Shown here one piece after another: positions 43,556 through 54,905 of a stretch of DNA of 64,000 nt. A model generated the notes under the pieces. That model was not told the origin of the DNA. It ran no database searches and worked only from the letters and a program-made list of their open reading frames with translations. Origin of the DNA: Prorocentrum cordatum (taxonomy: Eukaryota; Sar; Dinophyceae; Prorocentrales; Prorocentraceae); contig CAUYUJ010016162.1 of NCBI GenBank assembly GCA_963575745.1, positions 228,709 to 292,708 of the forward strand. Direction: 5' to 3'. Numbering within the stretch: position 1 is the first letter of the stretch; each line of letters opens with the position of its first letter. Made by a program: the position numbers and the translations under genes.

Positions 43556-45087
43556 AGGATGTCTCGAGCGAAACGCTTGTTTTTCAGAATTTGTTGAGGA
43601 TGTCTCGAGCGAAACGCTTGTTTTGTGTTATAGATTGTCCTCTCCTGGGGGCCTGAATTCTGAGGATCTCTCAAGTGGATTCGTGCCCTGGTCTTGAGGA
43701 TGCCTCGAGCGAGACGCTTGGTTTCACGCCTCCAGGTGGCCCAGACAGATGTCTAGCATGAGGATTTGTTGAGGATGTCTCGAACCAGAGGCTTGTTTTC
43801 ACGTGTCCAGGTCGCCCAGGCGGATGTCTAACATGAGCATTTGTTGAGGATGTCTCGAGCGAGACGCTTGTTTGCACGTGTCCAGGTTGCCCAAGCGGAT
43901 GTCTAGCATGAGGATGTGCTGACAACGTCTTGAGCGAAACGCGTGTTTTCACGTGTCCAGGTCGCCCAGGCACAGCACAGCCCTCGGCACGGTACATCAA
44001 TATCGATACCTTTAGCATTGCAGCCTGGCATGTTGCTTGGCACGTTCCGCGGAGCGTCCCGTGGCGAGTCCCCCTGGCACGTCGCGCGGTGCACGTCCAT
44101 TGGCACGTTCCGTAGCGCGTCCCCTTGGCACGTCCCACGGTGCGTGCCCATGGCACGTCCCCTGGCACGTCCCCTGGCGCGTCCCTTGGGACGTTCCGCG
44201 GCGCGTCCTCTTGGCATGTTCCCTCTGTCGATTAGTTCTGGGGCAGCTACCATCTGCTCAGGCAGCTCGAGCTTACGATCCAGATCAGTTCGGTGAGGAC
44301 TCGGATGCCAGGGAGGACTCGATCCACAACGCTATATCTATATCTATAGAGAGAGAGAGAGAGAGAGAGCACAATCGCGGCATGACGCATCGCAGTTCAG
44401 CACGGCCCAGCACAGCACAGCCGTCGGCACGGTACATCAATATCGATACACTCAACTATACACTTTGGCACGAGAGAGAGAGAGAGCACAATCGCGGCAT
44501 CACGCATCGCAGTTCAGCACGGCCCAGCACAGCACAGCCGTCGGCACGGTACATCAATATCGATACACTCAACTATACACTTTGGCACGTTCCTTGGCGC
44601 GTTCCGTGGCGAGTCCACCTGGCACGTCGCGCGGCGCGTCCCATGGCACGTCCCTCGGCACGTCCATTGGCACGTTCCGTAGCGCGTCCCCTTGGCACGT
44701 CCCACGGTGCGTCCCCATGGCACGTCCCCTGGCACGTCGCCTGGCGCGTCCCTTGGGACGTTCCGCGGCGCGTCCTCTTGGCATGTTCCCTCTGTCGATT
44801 AATTCTGGGGCAGCTACCATCCTGAGCAGCTCGAGCTTACGCTCCAGATCAGTTCGGTGAGGACTCGGATGCCAGGGAGGACTCGATCCACAACGCTATA
44901 TAGAAAACAATCGCGGCATGGCACATCGCAGTTCAGCACGGCGTAGCACAGCACAGCCCTCGGCACAGTACATCATCATCGATACATTTAGCATTGCATG
45001 TGCCCGTCGCCCAATCAGGTGTCTTTGAAATGTTACAATGCCTTACATTTCTATATTCCTTTCCGGGTTCGTGGGTCGATCATGTTC
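43556..45087. repeat. Right arm of the large inverted repeat
   Basis: Reverse complement of 38145-39540 in the same block order: GAGGATGTCTCGAGC units (43556-43960), the GGCACGTCC-rich blocks (43960-44270 and 44580-44820), and the outer end 'ggttcgtgggtcgatcatgtt' at about 45066-45087. It is longer than the left arm because of an extra segment (about 44330-44590) with GA-microsatellites and a local duplication. Confidence 0.8.
44340..44590. repeat. (GA)n microsatellites and a roughly 110-bp duplication
   Basis: 'gagagagagagagagagaga' near 44347-44371 and a shorter one near 44473-44487. Each is followed by an almost identical stretch ('gcacaatcgcggcat', 'gtacatcaatatcgatacac', 'ctcaactatacactttggca'). 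Confidence 0.85.
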
Positions 45088-45660
45088 TACTGCGCTGTCC
45101 CAGCGCGTTGGGCTGCCACGAGGCAGATCCTGCAGGACCAAGATTCAGCTGCGCGTGAGAGCGACCCTTCGCCAAATTGACCTTTGGTGCGGGCCCACCA
45201 GGGCTCCCTCAGGCACTGGCCCACGCGCTTGGATCTGGCCCCCTCCCTCCCCCGCAGCCCCCCCCCCAAGCTGCACACCAAAGGTCACCCCTACCTGCAG
45301 GGCCACGCCCTCCGTGCCACCGAGAGCTCATGGCAGCGTCTCCTTTCCCGATCCGCCCCAGGTTCTCCAGACACACATACCGCTACCCTTGCCTCGTTTG
45401 CGCCTCGTTGGGCCTCCTGGGAGGCCCTCGTCGCCACCGCTGGATTCGCCTCGGGAGTCTGGTCAGAAGGCACCCCAGGAGAGGGCCATGAAGCATCGGT
45501 ATCGATACCGTCTGGTGCCTCAAATATCTTGCATGCCTCGCCCTGATGAGATTGGTAAGAGCGGTTTTCACAATCGTTGGCCACGATATGTTGGGGGGTC
45601 ACGGCATTGTTGTGAGGTGTACGTTGATTTACCTCTCTCCTTCTTGTTCTATCTTCGAGT
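45088..45660. other. Stretch without recognised features
   Basis: Pro/Ala-rich open frames on the + strand and one on the - strand; none shows a domain. GC-rich. I call nothing here. Confidence 0.4.
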
Positions 45661-46340
45661 CGGCGACTACGAGGCGTCGGCGACTACGAGGCGTAGCTCG
45701 CGACGCACACATTCGAGATCCGATGTCAAAAAGGTTGCTCCTAATGTGGTTTCCTCGCTCTCGGCCCTCCTTTCCCCCTCCTCCATTCCTGCCCCCGCGG
45801 CCTCTCGCGTTTAATTTTGACGAGGGCCGGCAGAAGTCTCCACGGGCATGCTCCCGCAGAAAGGCACTCGGGATTACACGCACGCCCGAGCTGCTCAAGC
45901 ATGTCGTTTTCCCCGCCGCTGCGTTCGCAGAAAGGCACCCGGGGTTGCACGCACACCCGGGCTGCTGACGCAGTTTTTCTGTTTACTCGACGCTTCCGCG
46001 CGCCATCCGCTGCAGGGCGGGGTGCGGCCGGGGACTTTTCCAGCGCCTTCTGCATGCGACTTCCGCACGCAGTACCGCATCGTTTCCTCTTGCTCCTCCC
46101 GCGGCGGTGCGCGCCGGCGCAGCCGACGGGCCGGCCCGGCGATGCGTCGGCGACTACGAGGCGTAGCTCGCGACGCACACATTCGAGATCCGATGTCAAA
46201 AAGGTTGCTCCTGATGTGGTATCCTCGCTCTCGGCCCTCCTTTCCCCCTCCTCCATTCCTGCCCCCGCGGCCTCTCGTGTTCTTCATTTTGACTAAGGCC
46301 GGCAGGAGTCTGCCCGGGCATCCCCCCCGCAGAAAGGCAC
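45660..46340. repeat. Direct repeat of about 190 bp (45675-45866 and 46145-46340)
   Basis: Both copies run from 'gtcggcgactacgaggcgta' through 'cattcgagatccgatgtcaa' and 'ctccattcctgcccccgcgg' to 'cgcagaaaggca'. They are almost identical for the first 150 bp. In the first copy the opening 'ggcgactacgaggcgt' is itself doubled. Two 'cgcagaaaggcac' words with 'cacgcacgcccg' types between them form smaller repeats (45850-45970). Confidence 0.85.
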
Positions 46341-46429
46341 GACATCACGACATCACGTCCTCATGACACCTCCCATGGGGCACCTACATGGCAAGTGCGA
46401 TCTCTGTGATGGTGTCGCAACCGACCTCA

Positions 46430-46630
46430 CTTACACACTACACCACGCCGCACCGCACCGCACCGCACCGCACCACACCGCACCGCACACACACACGCAC
46501 ACACACACACACACACACAACACACCACACCACACCACACACACGCACACACCACACCACACACCACGCCACACAACATCACGCCACATCACACCGTACC
46601 CCACACCACGCCACGCCACGCCACGAGATC
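46430..46630. repeat. CACACC/CA microsatellite
   Basis: 'caccgcaccgcaccgc', a (CA)n stretch near 46488-46520 and 'cacaccacaccac' words. Simple-sequence DNA. Confidence 0.95.
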
Positions 46631-46689
46631 ATGACACCACCCACGGGACACGACGGGAGAGCGACATGACGACTGTGATGTCTGTGTTG

Positions 46690-46826
46690 ATATCACAATC
46701 GACGCGCCGCTGGCGCAGCCGGCGCCGCTGGCGCAGCCGGCGCAGCCGGCGCAACCAGCGCGACCGGCGCGACCGGCGCGACCGGCGCAACCGGCGCAAC
46801 CGGCGCGACCGGCGCAGCTGGCGCAG

Positions 46827-46875
<49 letters not shown>

Positions 46876-46906
46876 CGCAACCGGCGCGACCGGCGCAGCC
46901 GGCGCA

Positions 46907-46956
<50 letters not shown>

Positions 46957-46960
46957 CGCA

Positions 46961-46992
<32 letters not shown>
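46690..46992. repeat. 9-bp minisatellite (CGCGACCGG)n, second tract
   Basis: About 300 bp of the same 9-mer as at 42735-43060, with CGCAACCGG and CGCAGCCGG variants. It begins in less regular 'cgctggcgcagccgg' units. Confidence 0.95.
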
Positions 46993-47305
46993 CTCCGGTT
47001 CCAGATCAGCCTCTTCTCGCGGTCGGGGCTCCAGACCCCGTTATTTTTCGAGGATTCTGCGAAAAACGCTCCGCACCCTCTTTTTTACGAGGGAAAGCGG
47101 GGGTCTGCGGACCCCGTTATTTATCGAGGATCCGAGATGGGGGGCGAACTTTCCTCGAGCGGGCACGCACAAAACGCACTTTTTCTAAAACAATCAGCAC
47201 TTTACCTCGTTATTTATCGCAAATAATTTCGCCGGCGCTTGACCCGTCAGATCCGGGGGTAAACGGCTAAAAGAGAACCCTGGGCCCGCGCCCTTTCCGG
47301 GAAAA
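46993..47305. repeat. Dispersed repeat, also at 49838-50125
   Basis: Matches 49838-50125 almost base for base ('gtcgcggtcggggctccaga', 'gggtctgcggaccccgttat', 'caaaacgcactttttctaaa', 'cctcgttatttatcgcaaat'). Contains the palindrome GGGTCTGCGGACCC. Confidence 0.85.
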
Positions 47306-47309
47306 ATCA

Positions 47310-47640
47310 ATGTTTCTTTTTTTCGAGAAATGCTCCCAGAAGCTTTCTCTTTCGACTCCGAGCACTCTTACGCGTGAAATGAGATCTACGAGGTTCCCGG
47401 CGGTGACCAGGTTGACGGTCCACCGCCGGCGCCAGTTGGCCGACCCGGCCAGAAAGGACAAAGTGACAACTTTTGGGTGGTTTTGTGATTTTTTGAAAGA
47501 TATTTGACCATTTATTTTGAGAAAGCAGATTTTTCGCACCTGTAGACGACTATGAGGGCCTCTCCGTCTTAATATGAGCTCTCTACATTCTCTTTTACTA
47601 TCAAAACACTTGGCGACCAACTTTATGTCGACATGAAACA
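47310..47640 (+). repeat. Family B fragments
   Basis: The 3' part of a B copy with hairpin, ending in CAGT at 47435, followed by the 5' part of another (47436-47640). The same class as the left array, placed among other repeats. Confidence 0.8.
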
Positions 47641-48480
47641 TGATCGACCCACGAACCCGGAAAGGAATATAGAACTGTAACATATGGCAGCGTTTTCAAA
47701 GACACCTGATTGGGTGACGGGCAAATGCAATGCTGAGTGTATCGATCTTGATGTACCCTGCCGAGGGCTGTGCTGTGCTGCGCCGTGCTGAATTGCGATG
47801 TGCCATGGCGCAACTATGCTCTATAGCGTCGTGGATCGAGTCCTCCTTTGCATCCGAGTCCTGACCGAACTGATCTGGATCTTAAGCTCGAGCTGCCTGA
47901 ACACATAGTAGCTGCCCCAGAGCTAATGGACAGGGGAACATGCCAGGAGGACGCGCCGCGAAACGTCCCAAGGGATGCGCCAGGCGACGTGCCAGGGGAC
48001 GTGCCATGGGGTCGCACCGTAGGACGTGCCAAGGGGACGCGCTACGGAACGTGCCAATGGATGTGCCACGGAATGTGCCAGGGGACGCGCCACGCGACGT
48101 GCCAGGGGGACTCGCCAAGGGACGCCCCACGGAACGTGCCAAGGAACGTGCCAAGTTGCAATGCTGAGTGTATCGATCTTGATGTACCCTGCCGAGGGCT
48201 GTGCTGTGCTGCGCCGTGCTGAATTGCGATGTGCCATGCCGCGGTTGTGCTCTATAGCGTCGTGGATCGAGTCCTCCTTTGCATCCGAGTCCTGACCGAA
48301 CTGATCTGGATCTTAAGCTCGAGCTGCCTGAACACATAGTAGCTGCCCCAGAGCTAATGGACAAGGGGAACATGCCAGGAGGACGCGCCGCGAAACGTCC
48401 CAAGGGATGCGCCAGGCGACGTGCCAGGGGACGTGCCATGGGGTCGCACCGCGGGACGTGCCAAGGGGACGCGCTACTGA
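47641..48480. repeat. GTGCC-rich repeat blocks, same orientation as the left inverted-repeat arm
   Basis: Begins 'gatcgacccacgaacccgg' as at 38145. Two blocks of about 420 bp (about 47720-48140 and 48165-48480) share 'gtatcgatcttgatgtaccc', 'gaactgatctggatcttaag' and the 12-bp GACGTGCCAGGG words. Confidence 0.85.
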
Positions 48481-49837
48481 ACGTGCTGGGGACAAGCGTT
48501 TCGCTCGAGACATCCTATCAAAATCATCCGAATTCCTACGCGCGGGACGCGGCACGCGCGAGACATCCTCGGAATTCCTGTGAGCGGGACACGAAAACAA
48601 GCATTGCGCCTGAGACATCCTCTGAATTCTGGCCCCCCACGAGGCCCCCGCTCGAGACATCCCCCAATTTTGCAAAACCAGCGTTTCGCTCGAGACATCC
48701 TCAACAAATTATGAAAAACATGCCAGGAGGACGCGCCGCGAAACGTCCCCAGGGACGCGCCAGGCGACGTGCCAAGGGACGTGCCATGGGGTCGCACCGT
48801 AGGCCGTGCCAAGGGGACGCGCTACGGGACATCCTCAAAATTCCTGCGCGCGGGACGTGGCACGCGCGAGACATCTTCCGAATTCCTGCGAGCGGGACGT
48901 GAAAACAAGCATTTCGCCTGAGACATCCTCTGAATTCTGGCCCCCCACGAGGCCCCCGCTCGAGACATCCCCAAGTTTGCAGAAACCAGCGTTTCGCTCG
49001 AGACATCCTCAACAAATTATGAAAAACAAGCGTTTCGCTCGAGACATCCGGTCAAAATTCTAAGAAATCCTGACAAAACAAACGAATTAGTCGAGACATC
49101 CTCGAAATTCCTGCGCGCGGGACGCGGCCCGCGCGAGACATCCTTGGAATTCCCGCGAGCGGGACACGAAAACAAGCATTTCGCCTGAGACATCCTCTGA
49201 ATTCTGGCCCCCCGCTCGAGACATCTCCAAATTTTGCGGAAACCAGCGTTTCGCTCGAGACATCCTCCACAAACTATGTAAAATAAGCGTTTCGCTCGAG
49301 ACATCCTGCCAAAGTTCTAAGAAATCCTGACAAAACAAGCGAATTAGTCGAGACATCCTCGAAATTCCTGCGCGCGGGACGCGGCACGCGCGAGACATCC
49401 TCGGAATTCCTGCGCGCAAATTATGAAAAACAAGCGTTTCGCTCGAGACATCCGGTCAAAATTCTAAGAAATCCTGACAAAACAAACGAATTAGTCGAGA
49501 CATCCTCGAAATTCCTGCGCGCGGGACGCGGCCCGCGCGAGACATCCTTGGAATTCCCGCGAGCGGGACACGAAAACAAGCATTTCGCCTGAGACATCCT
49601 CTGAATTCTGGCCCCCCGCTCGAGACATCTCCAAATTTTGCGGAAACCAGCGTTTCGCTCGAGACATCCTCCACAAACTATGTAAAATAAGCGTTTCGCT
49701 CGAGACATCCTGCCAAAGTTCTAAGAAATCCTGACAAAACAAGCGAATTAGTCGAGACATCCTCGAAATTCCTGCGCGCGGGACGCGGCACGCGCGAGAC
49801 ATCCTCGGAATTCCTGCGCGCGGGGCGCTTTTCCGAG
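48481..49837. repeat. GAGACATCC repeat blocks, copies 2 and 3
   Basis: 48481-48720 and 48830-49013 are mosaic units, with a GTGCC piece between them (48721-48830). 49014-49413 and 49414-49825 are near-identical 400-bp blocks matching 42286-42700. Copies 2 and 3 share 'gacatcctgcc' where copy 1 has 'gacatcccgcc', so they are each other's closest relatives. Confidence 0.85.
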
Positions 49838-50125
49838 TCGCGGTCGGGGCTCCAGACCCCGTTATTTTTCGAGGATTCTGCGCAAAACGCTCCGCACCCT
49901 CTTTTTACGAGGGAAAGCGGGGGTCTGCGGACCCCGTTATTTATCGAGGATCCGAGATGGGGGGCGAACTTTCCTCGAGCGGGCACGCACAAAACGCACT
50001 TTTTCTAAAAAAATCAGCACTTTACCTCGTTATTTATCGCAAATAATTTCGCCGGCGCTTGACCCGTCAGACCCGGGGGTAAACAGCTAAAAGAGAACCC
50101 TGGGCCCAAGCCCTTTCCGGGAAAA
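49838..50125. repeat. Second copy of the 46993-47305 repeat
   Basis: Near-identical, with small differences such as an extra A in 'ctaaaaaaatcagc' and one T fewer in 'ccctctttttacgag'. Both copies lie directly before family B fragments, so the block of dispersed repeat plus B tail was duplicated together. Confidence 0.85.
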
Positions 50126-53100
50126 ATCATGTTCTCTCTTTTTCGAGAAATGCTGTGAGAGCCCTCTTTTTTGATGATGAGCTCTTCTACGCGTGTTAGG
50201 AGCTCTACGAGGTTCCCGGCGGTGACCAGGTTGACGGTTCACCGCTGGCGCCAGTAATTCCGGAGCGCTGGAGAGCTAGTTGACAAGGAAAATCTCGACG
50301 CACATTTTGAGGAATTTTGGTCGGTTGAAAATTTTGTTCTCGAATTTCAACAATTCGTTTGAGCTCTAGTTTTTTTTCCCGTGATATTCGATCTTATTCC
50401 CGCTCGCCATCTTGATCTCAGCTCGATCGGGTACTTTTTACTGCCAAAAAACGTCCAGGCGGGATCGGCGGTTTCGAGTCATCTTGATACGCGCTGTCGG
50501 TATTTTGCACTTAACTCGAGCTATAGGGCAGCTACAGAGCTGGTAAGCACAGCTAATACCTCGTAGAGCTCTTCGGCATCGATGAGCTAGAGGAATTCCG
50601 GCGCGGGGTGGAGCTAGTTGGTCGACCCGGCCAGAAAGGACAAAGTGGTAACTTTTGGGTGGTTTTGCAATTTTTTGAAAGATATTTGACAATTCATGTT
50701 GAGAAAGCAGATTCTTCGCACCTGTAAACGACTATGAGGGCCTCTCTGTCTTAGTATGAGCTCTGTAGGCGCACTTTTTCAAAACACTTGGCGGAAACAT
50801 CTTCATGTCGACACGAAAAAAAATCAATTCTTCTTTTTTTCGAGAAATGCTTCCAGAAGCTCTCTCTTTCGACTCCGAGCACTCTTACGCGTGAAATGAG
50901 CTCTACGAGGTTTCCGGCGGTGACCAGGTTGACGGTTCACCGCCGGCGCCAGTCGATTCAGAATGATCAGGCGCGTTCGCCTGTTGAACCCAGAGGTCTG
51001 AACTCGGTCTGCTAGCCGAGCTAGGTCCGCAAACCTATTCGTATTATTCGAGTTATCTTGACAGACAAATCGAGCTACAGGACAGCTACAGAGCTGATAC
51101 GTGCAGAATCTGATTCAGAATCATCAGTGGCCGTTGTCTGTTGAAACCAGAGCGCTGAACTCGGTCTGCTGTCCGATCTAGAATCGCGAAACTATTCGTA
51201 TTGTTCGAGTCATCTTGAGAGATGCTGTCGGTTCTCTGCACTTAACTCGGGCTGTAGGGGGGCTGCATGGCTGGTAATGACTGGAATCGATTCGGAGACA
51301 TCAGGCGCGTCCACCTTTCGAATCCAGAGCTCCGAACTCTGTCTGCTGCCCGAACTAGGTCTGCGCAACTATTCGTATTGTTCGAGTCATTCTGAGAGGT
51401 GCTGTCGGTTTCCTGCACTTAACTCGGGCTGTAGGGGGGCTGCAGGGCTGGTAATCACAGGAATCGATTCAGAGACATCAGACGCGTCCGCCTGTCGCAT
51501 GCAGAGGTCTGAACTCGGTCTGATACTCGAGCTAGATTCGCGAAACTATTTGTATTGTTCGAGTGATCTTGAGAGGTGCTGTCGATTTTCGCACGTAACT
51601 CGGGCTGCTGTAGAAGAGCTACAGAGCTCGTACAGAAGACAATCCAGAAGCATTGGGGGCGTTCGGCTGTTGTCTGAAATTGCTTGGGCTGAAAAATTAT
51701 TTTTTCTGTGTAATTTTTTTTCGACATTATATGTTGTCAGGAAGCTCTACGAGTCCCCGGCGGTAACAAAGGTTGACGGTTTACCGCCGGCGCCCAGTAC
51801 CTCGTAGAGCTCTTCGACATCGATGAGCCAGAGGAATTCCGGCGCGGGGTGGAGCTAGTTGGCCGACCCGACCAGAAAGGACAATGTGACAACTTTGACT
51901 CGTAGAGCTTCCCTGAGCTAGCAGCTGGAAGCTTAAGAGTATTTCGGACGCACTGGCGGGCTAGTTGGCTCGAAAACTCTCGACGGAACTTTTGCTGACT
52001 TTTGGTCGGTTGAAAATTTTGTTTTCAAAATTTGACCATTCGTTAGAGCTCTAGTATTTTTCCCGGGATATTCGATCTTATTCCCGCTCGCCATCTTGAT
52101 CTCAGCTCGATCGGGTGAATATTATTATCGAAAAGCACTGTGGCGGGATCGGCCGTTTCGAGTCATCTTGATACGCGCTGACGGTTTTCTGAACATAACT
52201 CGAGCTTTAGGACAGCTACAGAGCTGGTAAGCACAGCTAATCGATGTAGAATGATTAGGCGCGTTCGCCTGTTGAATCCAGAGGTCTGAACTCGGTCTGT
52301 TAGCCGAGCTAGGTCCGCAAACCTATTCGTATTATTCGAGTCATCTTGACAGGAACTCTCGGTTTTCTGTACTTAACTCGAGCTGTAGGACAGCTACAGA
52401 GCTGATGTTTACAGAAACCGATTCAGAATCATCAGTTGCGTTTGTCTGTCGAATCCAGAGCTCTGAACTCGGTCTGCTGCCCGATCTAGAATCGCGAAAC
52501 TATTCGTATTGGTCGAGTCATCTTGAGAAGTGCTCTCGGTTTTCTTCACTCAACTCGCGCTCAGGGGGGCTACAGTGCTGGTGGTCACAGGAATCGATTT
52601 GAAGACATCAGGCGTGTCCGCCTGTCGAATCCAGAGCTCGGAACTCGGTCTGCTGCCCGAATTAGGTCTGCGAAACTATTGTATTGTTCGAGTCATCCTG
52701 AGAGGTGCTGTCGGTTTTCTGCACTTAACTCGGGCTGTAGGGGGGCTGCAGGGCTGGTAATGATAGGAGTCGATTCGCAGACATCAGACGCGTCCGCCTG
52801 TCGCATTCAGAGGTCAAAAAATATTCACTATGAGTCGGAATGTTGGTAGGTGCTGTCGGTTTTCTCAACTTAAGTCGAGCTAGGAAGCTCTACGAGTCTC
52901 CCGGCGGTAACCAAGGTTGACGGTTTACCGCCGGCGCCCAGTTGGTCGGTTTTGCTAAGACTTGAAATATATTTGACCATTTATTTGGAGAAAGCAGATT
53001 TTTCGCACCTGTAAACGAATATGAGGGCCTCTCCGTCTTAATATGAGCTCTCTAGATGCACTTTTACCATCAAAACACTTGGCGCAACCAACTTTATGTC

Positions 53101-53711
53101 GACATGTATAAAAACATGTTTTCTCTTTTTCGAGAAATGCTTCCAGAAGCCCTCTCCTTTGATGCTGAGCACTCTTACGCATGCTAGGAGCTCTACGAGG
53201 TTCCCGGCGGTGACCAGGTTGACGGTTCACCGCCGGCGCCAGTTCGGACGCGCTGGAGAGCTAGTTGGCAAGAAAAATCTCGACGGAACTTTTCGTGACT
53301 TTTGGTCGGTTGAAAATTTTGTTCTCGAAATTCAACAAGTCGTTAGAGCTCTAGTATTTTTTCCCGTGATATTCGATCTTATTCCCGCTCGCCATCTTGA
53401 TCTCAGCTCGATCGGGTGAATATTACTATCGAAAAGCACTGTGGCGGGATCGGCCGTTTCGAGTCATCTTGATACGCGCTGACGGTATTCTGAACATAAC
53501 TCGAGCTTTAAGACAGCTGCAGAGCTGGTAAGCACAGCTAATCGATGTAGAATGATTAGGCGAGTTCGCCTGTTGAATCCAGAGGTCTGGACTCGGTCTG
53601 CTAGCCGAGCTAGGTCCGCAAACCTATTCGTATTATTCGAGTCATCTTGACAGGAACTCTTGGTTTTCTGTACTTAACTCGAGCTGTAGGACAGCTACAG
53701 AGCTGATATTT
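50126..53711 (+). repeat. Second array of family A and B copies
   Basis: CAGT ends at 50255 (B), 50953 (A 5' part fused to B at about 50554), 51798 (A), 52942 (B head fused to A at about 51897) and 53243 (B). The last A copy is cut at about 53711 by a minisatellite. Starts after CAGT are again variable: 'aattccggagcgctgg', 'cgattcagaatg', 'acctcgtagagc', 'tggtcggttttgc', 'tcggacgcgctgg'. Confidence 0.85.
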
Positions 53712-53734
53712 GAGGGCGATCTGGACAAGGGCGG

Positions 53735-54670
53735 GGGCGGCGGCCGCGAATCGCCGGGTCGCCGAGTCGCCGGATCACGGGATCGCCGGGTCGCCCGGTC
53801 GCCGGGTCGCCGGGTCGCCGGGTCGCCGGGTCGCCGGATCACGGGATCGCCGGATCGCCGGGACGCCGGGACGCCGGGTCGCCGGGTCGTCGGGTCGCCG
53901 AGTCGCCGGGTCGCCGGGACGCCGGGACGCTGCGTCGCCGCGTCGCTGGGTCGCCGGGTCGCCGAGTCGCCGGGTCGCCAGGTCGCCGGGTCGCCGGGAC
54001 GCCGGGTCGCCGGGTCGCCGGGACGCCGGGTCGCCGGGTCGCCCGGTCGCCGGGACGCCGGGTCGCCGGGTCGCCGCGGGTCGCCAGGTCGCCGGATCAC
54101 GGGATCGCCGGATCGCCAGGTCGCCGGGACGCCGGGTCGCCGGGTCGCCGGGTCGCCGGGTCGCCGAGTCGCCGGGACGCCGGGACGCCGCGTCGCCGGG
54201 ACGCCGGGTCGCCGGGTCGCCCGGTCGCCGGGACGCCGGGTCGCCGGGTCGCCGGGTCGCCGCGGGTCGCCAGGTCGCCGGATCACGGGATTGCCGGATC
54301 GCGGGGTCGCCGGGTCGCCGGGTCGCCGGGTCGCCGGGTCGCCGGGACGCCGGGTCGCCGGGTCGCCGGGTCGCCGGGACGCCACGTCGCCGCGCGTCGC
54401 CGGGTCGCCGGGTCGCCGGGTCGCCGGGTCGCCTGGTCGCCGCGTCGCCGCGTCGCCGGGTCGCCGGGTCGCCGGGACGCTGGGTCGCCGGGTCGCCGTC
54501 GCCGGGTCGCCGGGACGCCGGGTCGCCGGGTCGCCGGGACGCCGGGTCGCTGGGTCGCCGTGCCGGGTCGCCGGGTCGCCGGGTCGCCGGGTCGCTGGGT
54601 CGCCGGGTCGCCGGGTCGCCGGGTCGCCGCGAATCGCCGGGTCGCTGGGTCGCTGGGTCGCCGTGGTCTC
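53735..54670. repeat. 9-bp minisatellite (GGGTCGCCG)n, about 940 bp
   Basis: About 100 units with variants GGGACGCCG, GGATCGCCG and GAGTCGCCG. A higher-order pattern shows: 'gtcgccggatcacgggatcg' recurs at about 53762, 53822, 54088 and 54268. It interrupts a family A copy. Long open frames on both strands are by-products of the 9-bp period. Confidence 0.95.
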
Positions 54671-54689
54671 TTGGTTCACCGGTCCAGGT

Positions 54690-54905
54690 GTCCATGATGA
54701 AGACGATGGTGATGATGGTGATGCTAGTGCCTCCGTCGACTCTGTCGTTGACGATGGTGATGCTTGTTGATGACGATGCTGATGGTGATGATGATGGCCT
54801 GATGGTGATGGTGATGTTGTTGGTGATGGTGATGGTGATTTGATGATGATGCTGATGATGACGACGACGACGCTGATGGTGGTGGTCATGATGATGATGA
54901 CGATT
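54690..54905. repeat. (GAT/GGT)n trinucleotide tract
   Basis: Imperfect 'gatggtgatgatggtgatg' sequence grading into 'gacgacgacgacg'. Simple sequence. Confidence 0.9.

Noticed and set aside
42544-43674. A 376-codon minus-strand frame
   Set aside because: It runs through the 9-mer minisatellite and several unrelated repeats; no domain.
45038-45814. A 258-codon Pro/Arg-rich frame and its overlaps
   Set aside because: It runs from the inverted-repeat arm into a duplicated segment. Composition follows GC content and no motif was found.
53642-54889. Long open frames on both strands (up to about 415 codons)
   Set aside because: Produced by the 9-bp period of the GGGTCGCCG tract; the peptides are simple repeats.
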